Under the pieces are notes generated by a model that was not told the DNA's origin, made no database searches, and saw only the letters and a list, made by a program, of their open reading frames with translations. The position numbers were made by a program, and so were the translations under genes. Below are positions 1 through 5,865 of a DNA stretch of 6,766 nucleotides, in pieces. Position 1 is the first letter of the stretch. Each line of letters begins with the position of its first letter. Source of the stretch: Stagnihabitans sp043738565 (GTDB lineage: Bacteria; Pseudomonadota; Alphaproteobacteria; Rhodobacterales; Rhodobacteraceae); assembly GCA_043738565.1 (NCBI GenBank), contig JAYUGA010000051.1, positions 1-6,766 on the forward strand. Reading direction: 5' to 3'.

Positions 1-579
1 CCCGCCTATCTCCGGTGACGCCGGACATTTCGGGTTTCAGTTGCAGAACCTGCTGGACCGACCGGATACTCTGGTCCAGATGAAGCTGCATCCGGGCCGT
101 GCTTTCTACCGGCTCACCTAACCTTGAGGCTGCAAGAATGGCCCGGTGTTCGGCGATCATCTCGCGCGACCGTCCCGGCAGTTTGATCGACAGGTGCCGG
201 GCGCGCAGTACCTCGCGCATCACCTTTTGCAACAGCGCTTCCACGACACCATAGCCGCTGAGTTGCACGATCTGGCGATGAAATTCGCTGTCGAGTGCCA
301 TGTTCCGCATCGTATCGCCGGTGTCGATCATGTGTTCCTGTTCGACAATCAGCGTCTCCAACTGGCGCCCGGCGGCTTCGGTAAAAGCCGGAACCGCCTT
401 GGCAAAGGCCACCATTTCCAGATTGATCCGGATGATGCAGCATTCGATGACCCGGGCCGGATCGGTCAGCGCCCGCTCGTTGATTTTTTCCCCCGACGGC
501 AGGTCCGAAGACTGGATGCGGTTGCGCAGAAGGTCGTGGACCCGTGGCGGCGTCGACAGTCGGCGGTCAATCAGTTGTG
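1..579 (-). pseudogene. GntR-family (FCD) transcriptional regulator, internally deleted and partial
   Basis: The minus strand stays open from about 579 down to the window edge and translates as a GntR regulator with an FCD ligand-binding domain. The N-terminal part begins RVHDLLRNRI, followed by SGEKINERALTD, which is the first helix region of the GntR winged helix. The next residues are already PARVIECCIIRINLE, the start of the FCD domain. The usual stretch with the recognition helix and wing (a motif like VSRTPVREAL) is absent, so about 40 residues appear to be lost in frame. The FCD core looks intact, with DSEFHRQIVQLSG, EHRAILAA and MQLHLD supplying the Asp and His residues that bind metal or ligand in this family. 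No in-frame ATG lies at the 5' end, and the reading frame runs into the opposing ATPase remnant. The C-terminus lies beyond position 1. Family membership is clear. That it is non-functional is inferred from the missing recognition helix. It probably regulated the divergent sugar transporter. Confidence 0.8.
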
Positions 580-1383
580 TCCCGCCGCCGCTAATGCCGC
601 CGGGATTGTCTGCATCTTTCAGGAACTGTCGCTGATCCCTGATCTGTCGGTCGCCGACAATATCGTCATCAGCAACCCGCCCCGGCGGTGGGGCCCGATC
701 GACCGGCGGGCGCAGCATGCCATCGCGGCAGAGGCGCTGGCCCGTGCGGGTGGCGGCGACATTGACCCGCGCGAGATTGTGAAAAACCTGCCGCAGTCAC
801 GGCGGCAGATTGTCGAGATCGCCAAGGCACTGGCGCGGAAACCCAGGGTTCTGATCCTCGACGAGGCAATGTCGGCACTGACGGCGGCGGATGTGACCAC
901 GGTGTTTGCCATGCTGCGGCGGCTGCGCGATGAGGGGCTAGCACTTTTGTATATTTCGCACCGGATGCACGAGATTGCCCCCGAACTGGCCGATGATGGC
1001 ACGGCGTTCCGCAATGGCCGCAACGTGGCGACCTACAAGGCGGGCGAGCGAACCGACAGCGCCGTGGTCGAGTTGATGATTGGCCGCGAATACAGCCATA
1101 AATTCCCGCCAAGGCCAGCGCCGCTGCCTGCGACCGCGCCGCCGGTGCGGGAGGTGCGCAATCTTGCCTGGGCACCGCGCCTGAACGGCATTTCGCTGAT
1201 CGCAACGGCGGGCGAAGTAGTGGGGCTGGGGGGCCTCGACGGGCAGGGCCAGCGCGAATTGCTGCTGGCGTTGTTCGGGGTGTTGCGCGGTGTCACGGGC
1301 GAGGTGCTGATGGACGGTGCGCCGTGCGCCATTGGCAGTCCGCGCATGGCCAAGTCGCCCGCCGTTGGCATGGCGCTGATCCC

Positions 1384-1407
1384 GCAAGACCGCAAGACCG
1401 CAAGACC
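1384..1407 (+). repeat. 8-bp tandem repeat, three copies, one extra copy breaks the ATPase frame
   Basis: The unit GCAAGACC occurs three times back to back (1384-1391, 1392-1399, 1400-1407). With two copies the codons read Ile-Pro-Gln-Asp-Arg-Lys-Thr-Glu-Gly-Leu, exactly the expected motif of the second ATPase domain in RbsA-like proteins. The third copy adds 8 bases and shifts the frame. This points to slipped-strand duplication as the inactivating event. Confidence 0.93.
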
Positions 1408-1639
1408 GAGGGGCTGGTGCTGCCGATGTCGGTGCGCAACAACCTCAGCTTCGCCTCGCTGGGCCGGTTTTCCAAGGCCGGGATAATTACCGGGCCAGAG
1501 AAAGCCGCGCGGTGGATGACGTGTTCAGGCTCTTGGACATCAAGACCGATGGCACGTCGGCGCTGGCCGGGTCGCTGTCGGGCGGCAATCAGCAGAAGGT
1601 GGTGATTGCCAAATGGCTGATGACCGCGCCACGCATCAT

Positions 1640-1673
1640 CCTTTTGAACGACCCGACCTTTTGAACGACCCGA
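1640..1673 (+). repeat. 17-bp perfect tandem duplication in the Walker B region of the ATPase remnant
   Basis: The 17-base unit CCTTTTGAACGACCCGA is present twice in a row (1640-1656 and 1657-1673). With one copy removed the frame reads ILLNDPTRGIDVGT, the Walker B and following motif of the second ATPase domain. With two copies an in-frame TGA appears at 1662-1664. It is a second independent duplication in the same gene. Confidence 0.95.
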
Positions 1674-1712
1674 CGCGCGGGATTGATGTCGGCACCAGGC
1701 AGAAGATTTACC

Positions 1713-2236
1713 GGCGGCTTTTCACCGCAGGATACCGGCTCGCCCGCGATGAAGTATCTGGCGGCAGGCACTTTGGTCTTCGGTGTGCTCAACGCAGTGC
1801 TGGTCTGGATCGAGGTGGGTGCGCTGGCGGTGATCTTGCTGAACCGCACCAGCTTTGGCCGGGCGGTCTATGGCATCGGCAACCGGGAAAGTGCGGCCTA
1901 TCTGTCGACCATTGCGACCCGGCGCGTCGTGATGGCGGCATTTGCGCTGGCGGCGGGCTGGCGGCATTTGCCGGGATGCTGCCGGCGGGCTATGCCCTCA
2001 AGGCGGCGCAGGCGATGGGCGACGCCCATCTTTTGCCCGCCAGCGCCGCCGTGGTGTTGGGCGGCACATCGATCCTCGGTGGGCGCGGCAGCTATGTCGG
2101 CACGATTGCCGGGGTGAGCCTGATCCCCCTGCTGCAATTCATCCTGTCGCTGATGCAGATGGCCGAATTCGGGCGGCAGATCATCTACGGCGTGGGTATC
2201 CTCGCCATGCTGCTGCTCTATGGCCGCGAAAAGCGG
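1713..2236 (+). pseudogene. Sugar ABC transporter permease (RbsC type), 5'-truncated and frameshifted
   Basis: This is the C-terminal half of a ribose/xylose-type inner-membrane permease (BPD_transp_2 family). It begins near 1713 in a frame different from the preceding ATPase remnant (SPQDTGSPAMKYLAAGTLVFG). It continues through hydrophobic segments and the family motif RTSFGRAVYGIGNRESAAYLS. Around 1956-1958 the match moves to another frame: ALAAG is followed by LAAFAGMLPAGYAL, which fits loss of one base in a G run. The second part has VVLGGTSILGGRGSYVGTI, a hallmark of the family, and ends near LLLYGREKR at about 2236. The original stop is gone; the frame stays open to a TAG at 2594-2596 through sequence without family character. 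About half of the protein, including the N-terminal membrane helices, is missing because of the deletion that joined it to the ATPase gene. It cannot make a working channel. Confidence 0.9.
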
Positions 2237-2610
2237 GCGGACCAAAGCCGGGCGTGGAACCCGAGCGCCCGCCCGCCGCAGACCGCCCCACCAGTCGGAA
2301 GCTGGCGCAGATCCCCCCCGGCTTCCAGCGCCACCTTGGCACCACTTGGTGCCCTGCCGCCGCAAACTCCGCCCGACCGACCGGAATCCCGATCCGCCGC
2401 TTGCCAGACCCGCCTTGCAGATTGGCGCAAATATCCCACTGGGGTGGGTTCATCGCTGCGCCATCGGTCCGCGCAAAGCTGGACGCGGGGGGATGTGAAA
2501 TCCCCCGGCCCTTGCCCCAGGCGCAAGCCTCTGCCTGCATTTGTGGTTGCCCTGCGCCCGCACAACGGTGCATGTAACGCCGCAGACAGCGCATAGCGGA
2601 AAGCAGCAGC
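2237..2610. other. Gene-free spacer of about 370 bp with several hairpins; possible interspersed element
   Basis: No convincing gene is seen between the permease remnant and the SDR gene, although long frames stay open on both strands because of high GC. It holds several inverted repeats: an 8-bp pair (2233-2240 with 2269-2276), GGAAGC with GCTTCC (2297-2302 and 2321-2326), GGCACC-ACTT-GGTGCC (2338-2353) and GGGGGAT-GTGAA-ATCCCCC (2488-2506). An imperfect direct repeat (TGGCGCAGAT at 2303, TGGCGCAAAT at 2423) lies inside it. The structure would fit a non-coding intergenic repeat, but only one copy is in the window, so this is a guess. Confidence 0.5.
2488..2506 (+). terminator. GC-rich hairpin, possible weak terminator downstream of the transporter remnant
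   Basis: A perfect 7-bp stem GGGGGAT / ATCCCCC encloses the loop GTGAA. It is followed by CGGCCC and not by a T run, so it is not a standard intrinsic terminator. It lies about 100 bp upstream of the SDR start and could separate the two transcription units. Confidence 0.25.
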
Positions 2611-3390
2611 ATGGACCTCCAGCTTCAGGCCAGAAACATCATCGTCACCGGCGGCGGCGCGGGCATCGGTGCAGCCATCTCGCTGACATTGGCCGAAGAA
2701 GGTGCCACGCCCATCATCTTCGCCCGCAGCACGCCCGACCCGGCTTTCCTCACCCAACTGACCGCCCGCAATCCCAAGGCGGGCTGGGTCCGGACCAACC
2801 TCGCCCAGGACGCCGACTGTCGCCGCGCGGTGGCAGAGGCGCAGTCGAAATGGGGCCGCATCTACGGCCTCGTCAACAACGCCGGCACCAATGACAATCT
2901 CGGCCTTGACGCCGGGCCGGACAAATTCCGCGCCTCGCTCGATCAGAACCTCCTGCACTACTACACGCTCGCCCACCTGCTGCAAGACGACCTCAAGGCG
3001 CTCAAAGGCGCCATCGTCAACATCTCGTCCAAAACCGCCGTCACCGGTCAGGGCCAGACCTCGGCCTATGTCGCCGCCAAAGCCGCTCAACTGGGTCTGA
3101 CCCGCGAATGGGCGGCGGCGCTGGCCCCCTGGGGCGTCCGCGTCAACGCCGTGATCCCGGCCGAAGTCCTGACCCCGATGTATGAAACCTGGCTCCAGAG
3201 CTTTCCCGATCCGGCCGCCCAACTGGCCACGATCACCGCCCGCATCCCCTTGGGCCACCGCATGACCACCGCGCAAGAAATCGCCACCGCTGCCGTCATG
3301 GCCCTTTCGCCCCTAAGCGCCCACACCACCGGCCAATGGCTCTTCGTCGATGGCGGCTACACCCATCTCGACCGTGCCCTCGGCACCTAA
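2611..3390 (+). CDS. SDR-family dehydrogenase, probable L-fucose (D-arabinose) dehydrogenase
   Basis: An intact 259-residue classical short-chain dehydrogenase, expected to be cytosolic and NAD(P)-dependent. The cofactor motif TGGGAGIG is at residues 13-20 and NNAG at 89-92. The catalytic set is Asn113, Ser140 (NISSKTAV), Tyr153 and Lys157 (YVAAK). The C-terminal part has NAVIPAEVLTPMYETW and ends FVDGGYTHLDRAL. From memory, the whole length resembles characterised bacterial L-fucose dehydrogenases such as the Burkholderia enzyme, which oxidise L-fucose (and D-arabinose or L-galactose) at C1 to the lactone in the non-phosphorylating pathway. Assignment as SDR is near certain; the substrate is inferred. 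The start ATG has a modest GGAAAG eight bases upstream (2598-2603). No other gene of a fucose pathway is visible; the adjacent sugar transporter and GntR regulator are broken, so this may be a surviving member of a decaying catabolic cluster. Confidence 0.85.
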   Translation: MDLQLQARNIIVTGGGAGIGAAISLTLAEEGATPIIFARSTPDPAFLTQLTARNPKAGWVRTNLAQDADCRRAVAEAQSKWGRIYGLVNNAGTNDNLGLDAGPDKFRASLDQNLLHYYTLAHLLQDDLKALKGAIVNISSKTAVTGQGQTSAYVAAKAAQLGLTREWAAALAPWGVRVNAVIPAEVLTPMYETWLQSFPDPAAQLATITARIPLGHRMTTAQEIATAAVMALSPLSAHTTGQWLFVDGGYTHLDRALGT

Positions 3391-3497
3391 ACCGTCCACG
3401 CTCAATTGTTCTGGTCATAGATCTCCGGGGCAAGGCGCAGGTTAGGTTCCACCGCCGTTGCGCGGCAGCCATCGGGTTACTAGACGTAGTACTTCAC

Positions 3498-3505
3498 AAG
3501 GAGGT
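3498..3505 (+). promoter_or_regulatory. Near-perfect Shine-Dalgarno for the small exported protein
   Basis: AAGGAGGT matches the anti-Shine-Dalgarno almost completely and sits four bases before the ATG at 3510. It fixes the start of the small gene and rejects the longer frame upstream that begins near 3336. None of the other genes in the window has such a strong site. Confidence 0.85.
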
Positions 3506-3509
3506 TTCG

Positions 3510-3800
3510 ATGAAATTTTTGGTTCTGATTGCGGCAATGTCGGCGTCACCCGGAGAAGCGGAGGTCATAACTTACCCTCAGTGCATTGACATGTTGCAGG
3601 CTATGCTTCGAAATGATCAGGCATTATATGACGCAATGACGGATCAGTTGGACGCGATGCCAAATACTGATCCGGGCGGCCCCCTTGAGGCAGCGAGGGT
3701 CGCTAATATCCGAGCCAGAAGTGACGTCGATGCCGCAATAAAGCCCTATGTTAAGGCGCTGGCCGATGGGTGCGAGGCGATAAGGGCTAAACTTCAGTAG
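3510..3800 (+). CDS. Small hypothetical exported protein, 96 residues
   Basis: I do not recognise the family. The start follows a near-consensus ribosome binding site. The first residues MKFLVLIAAMSASPGEA look like a short signal peptide with possible cleavage after Ala17 (GEA-EV), so the product is probably periplasmic, but the hydrophobic core is short and this is uncertain. The remaining 79 residues are mostly helix-forming and acidic, with two cysteines (Cys25 and Cys88) that could form a disulfide in the periplasm. Codon use differs from the neighbours: TTT, ATA, TTA, AAT and CGA codons appear, while the flanking genes nearly always end codons in C or G. This suggests a gene acquired separately from alr and the SDR. 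It has 119 bp upstream and 242 bp downstream, so it is likely its own transcription unit. No clear promoter is visible. Confidence 0.75.
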   Translation: MKFLVLIAAMSASPGEAEVITYPQCIDMLQAMLRNDQALYDAMTDQLDAMPNTDPGGPLEAARVANIRARSDVDAAIKPYVKALADGCEAIRAKLQ

Positions 3801-4042
3801 TCGTGAAAACTCAACCTTAGGATATAGACACGGGCTACAAGTCTACCTGACTCTGTCCCCTCAACCCTCAACCCTCAACCCTCACCCCGTCCGCCAGTCC
3901 GTCCGCCCAGACACCCGGTATGAGACGGATCAGCAAGGCGCCAGTGGCGCGTTCTCCGTCGATCGGGTGGCCCCCCAAGTCCGGCCCCTTGCCGCCGTCA
4001 GCCCCCTAGACACCGCCCCCCCCGCCTGTCAAAACCCCTCGC
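3801..4042. other. Spacer before alr, no gene seen
   Basis: 242 bp without a supported gene. The first 50 bases are relatively AT-rich and the rest is C-rich on the + strand. It holds a 7-bp tandem repeat (3858-3884) and a short hairpin GCGCC-AGT-GGCGC (3938-3950). The promoter of the alr operon should lie here, but I cannot pick convincing -35/-10 boxes. Confidence 0.5.
3858..3884 (+). repeat. 7-bp tandem repeat CCCTCAA, about 3.9 copies
   Basis: Three full copies of CCCTCAA (3858-3864, 3865-3871, 3872-3878) are followed by a partial CCCTCA (3879-3884). The tract lies about 160 bp upstream of alr. It is a simple repeat that could vary in copy number; no function is visible. Confidence 0.9.
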
Positions 4043-5092
4043 ATGGCCACCGCGACCCTCACCATCGACCTTGACGCCCTGGCCACCAACTGGCGTGCGC
4101 TCGACCGGGCCTCGGCCTCCGGCGTGCAAACCGCAGGCGTGGTCAAGGCCGACGCTTACGGCCTCGGCCTCGGTCCGGTCGTGCAAACCCTCGCGCAAGC
4201 CGGAGCGCGTCGCTTCTTCGTCGCCGCCAGCGAAGAAGGCGCCCAGGCCCGCGCCGCCCTCGGCCCCGGTCCGCAGATCAACATCCTGTCCGGCCATATG
4301 GCGGGCGACACCGCCATGTTGCGCGACCACGACCTGACCCCGATGCTCAACTCGCTCGATCAGGTTACAAGACACCTCGAATCGCTGCCCGGCCACGGCT
4401 TCGGCGTGCAACTCGACACCGGCATGAACCGGCTTGGCATGGAAGAGCAGGAATGGGAGGCCGTCGCCCCCTTCGTCCTCGACGCCGGCCCCGAACTGCT
4501 GATGTCGCATCTCGCCTGCGCCGACGATCCCGACCATGCATTGAACGAGGTGCAACTGGCCAATTTCCACGCCATGACCGACGGCACCGGCCTGCCCCGC
4601 AGCCTTGCTGCGACCGGCGGCATCCTGCTCGGCCCCAAATACCACTTCGACCTGACCCGCCCCGGCATCGGCCTCTACGGTGCCAAGCCTTACGAAGGCG
4701 CCGCCCGCGTCGTCAGCCTTTCCCTGCCCGTCATCCAGACCCGCATGGTCGCGGCGGGCGAGCCGGTCGGCTATGCCTGCACCTGGACCGCCGCGAAACC
4801 CGCCCTGATCGCCACCGTCCAGGGCGGCTATGCCGATGGCATCCTGCGCACCCTGTCCAACCGCGCCCTGCTGTGGGCGGGTGAAGTGCCCTGCCCGGTG
4901 GTCGGTCGCGTCTCGATGGACCTGATCACTGTCGATGTCTCCCATCTGCCCTCGATCCCCGACGCGCTCGACCTCCTGGGGCCGATGCAGACCGTCGACC
5001 AACTTGCCGACACCGCAGGCACCATTGCTTACGAAGTCATGACCCGGCTTGCCCCCCGCCTGCACCGCCGCTACCTCGAGTCCCGCCGGTGA
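4043..5092 (+). CDS. alr: Alanine racemase (EC 5.1.1.1)
   Basis: A 349-residue PLP enzyme that interconverts L- and D-alanine in the cytosol and supplies D-alanine for peptidoglycan. The PLP lysine is Lys35 in VVKADAYGLG, and the second catalytic base Tyr263 sits in GGYADG. Other family marks are LDTGMNRLG (residues 124-132, with the substrate-binding Arg130), MSHLACADD (154-162), RPGIGLYGAKPY (206-217), VGRVSMDLITVDVS (287-300) and the C-terminal TIAYEVMTRL (327-336). The length is typical and the two domains (TIM barrel, then beta domain) appear complete. The ATG at 4043 gives the usual N-terminus (ATLTIDLDAL) but has no clear ribosome binding site, so initiation may be weak. The stop codon overlaps the GTG start of the next gene. 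Being alone with a lipid-transport pair, it is probably the biosynthetic racemase and not a catabolic DadX type. Confidence 0.97.
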   Translation: MATATLTIDLDALATNWRALDRASASGVQTAGVVKADAYGLGLGPVVQTLAQAGARRFFVAASEEGAQARAALGPGPQINILSGHMAGDTAMLRDHDLTPMLNSLDQVTRHLESLPGHGFGVQLDTGMNRLGMEEQEWEAVAPFVLDAGPELLMSHLACADDPDHALNEVQLANFHAMTDGTGLPRSLAATGGILLGPKYHFDLTRPGIGLYGAKPYEGAARVVSLSLPVIQTRMVAAGEPVGYACTWTAAKPALIATVQGGYADGILRTLSNRALLWAGEVPCPVVGRVSMDLITVDVSHLPSIPDALDLLGPMQTVDQLADTAGTIAYEVMTRLAPRLHRRYLESRR

Positions 5093-5865
5093 CGAGGTTC
5101 CTCGCCGCCATCGGCCGCCCGACCCTCGCCGCCCTCGCCGCCCTCGGCCGCATCGTGCTGTTCGCCGCCGCGACGCTCCGCCACCTCGTCACCCCGCCGT
5201 TCTACCTGCGCGAGTTCGGCCAATCCCTCCTGCAAATCGGCTGGTTCTCGCTGCCGGTCGTCGGCCTCACCGCCTTCTTCACCGGCGGCGCGCTGGCGTT
5301 GCAAATCTTCTCCGGCGGCTCCCGCTTCTCCGCCGAAGCGGTGGTCCCGCAGATCGTCGCCATCGGCATGGCCCGCGAACTTGGCCCCGTCCTCGGCGGC
5401 CTGATGGTGGCAGCCCGCGTCGCCTCCTCGATCGCCGCCGAAATCGGCACCATGAAAGTCACCGAACAGGTTGACGCCCTCGTCACCCTGTCTACCCATC
5501 CGATGAAATACCTCACTCTCCCCCGCGTCCTCGCCGCCACCCTCGCCGTCCCCGTCCTCGTCGCAGTTGGCGACAGCATCGGCATCGCCGGCGGCTGGCT
5601 GATCGGCATCAGCAAACTCGGTTTCAACTCGACCACCTACCTGAAAAACACCAGTGATTTCCTGCAATTCTGGGACGTGGGCTCCGGCCTCGTAAAAGGA
5701 GCCGTCTTCGGCTTCATCGTGGCATTGATGGGCTGCTACTACGGCCTCAACTCCGGTCGCGGCGCGCAAGGTGTCGGTGCCGCCACCAAATCCGCCGTCG
5801 TCGCCGCCTCGGTGATGATCCTCGCCGCCAATTACGTCCTCACCGGCCTGTTCTTCACGACATGA
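5089..5865 (+). CDS. mlaE: MlaE-family ABC transporter permease
   Basis: A 258-residue inner-membrane protein of the MlaE family, the permease of MCE-type lipid transporters that move phospholipid between inner and outer membranes. It has an amphipathic N-terminus and about five to six hydrophobic segments (roughly residues 12-33, 50-72, 88-112, 146-170, 200-220, 232-256). Conserved family marks are RELGPVLGGLMVAARV (96-111) and EIGTMKVTEQVDAL (118-131), the coupling helix region that docks onto the ATPase. The GTG start is chosen because it overlaps the alr stop as GTGA and gives the normal length. Its own stop overlaps the next start as ATGA. Translation is therefore probably coupled to alr. 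The MlaD (MCE) subunit that normally completes the complex is not in the window; it may be encoded elsewhere. Confidence 0.93.
   Translation: MTRFLAAIGRPTLAALAALGRIVLFAAATLRHLVTPPFYLREFGQSLLQIGWFSLPVVGLTAFFTGGALALQIFSGGSRFSAEAVVPQIVAIGMARELGPVLGGLMVAARVASSIAAEIGTMKVTEQVDALVTLSTHPMKYLTLPRVLAATLAVPVLVAVGDSIGIAGGWLIGISKLGFNSTTYLKNTSDFLQFWDVGSGLVKGAVFGFIVALMGCYYGLNSGRGAQGVGAATKSAVVAASVMILAANYVLTGLFFTT

Larger units (their letters stand above)
581..1712 (+). pseudogene. Sugar ABC transporter ATPase (RbsA/MglA/XylG type), truncated and frameshifted
   Basis: Remnant of a double-domain ABC ATPase that powers sugar import. Family similarity starts abruptly near 581 (PAAANAAGIV, then IFQELSLIPDLSVADNI, the first Q-loop region). 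About 85 N-terminal residues with the first Walker A are missing. The first domain then shows QSRRQIVEIAKAL (signature region), VLILDEAMSAL (Walker B) and LLYISHRMHEI (H-loop), followed by the linker end LMIGREYSHKF and the second domain start (GEVVGLGGLDGQGQ). At 1384-1407 an extra 8-bp copy shifts the frame: IPQDRKT continues as EGLVLPMSVRNNLSF in another frame. Near 1482 an apparent 1-nt loss shifts it again, giving NYRARESRAVDDVF and LSGGNQQKVVIAKWL (second signature). At 1640-1673 a 17-bp duplication adds a stop (TGA at 1662), after which DPTRGIDVGTRQKIYRRLF resumes. The C-terminal end is lost in a fusion to the permease remnant. Clearly a pseudogene; the substrate is unknown, possibly fucose or a related sugar. 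Confidence 0.92.

Noticed and set aside
146..575. Plus-strand open frame continuing upstream of the ATPase remnant
   Set aside because: The translation has no ABC ATPase character before about 581, and the opposite strand there encodes the clear GntR/FCD protein. It is open only by chance.
581..2236. Programmed frameshifting in the transporter genes
   Set aside because: The frame changes come with tandem duplications, large deletions and missing domains, which fit decay and not regulated recoding.
2218..3276. Long minus-strand open frame of 352 codons
   Set aside because: It is antisense to the SDR gene, rich in Gly, Arg and Asp as expected for the mirror of a GC-rich gene, and shows no family motif.
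3458..3486. Possible promoter TTGCGC, 17 bp, TAGACG before the small gene
   Set aside because: The -10 box matches the consensus poorly, and such matches are common by chance.
3336..3509. Extended start for the small exported protein
   Set aside because: The longer frame overlaps the end of the SDR gene, and the near-perfect ribosome binding site at 3498-3505 points to the ATG at 3510.
3825..3845. Inverted repeat TAGAC/GTCTA after the small gene as a terminator
   Set aside because: Only a 5-bp stem with an 11-base loop and no T run.
3858..3884. CRISPR-like array
   Set aside because: The 7-bp units are directly adjacent, with no spacers and no cas genes; it is a simple tandem repeat.
3998..5065. 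Long minus-strand open frame of 355 codons opposite alr
   Set aside because: Mirror frame of alanine racemase, low complexity in Gly, Asp and His, no recognisable domain.
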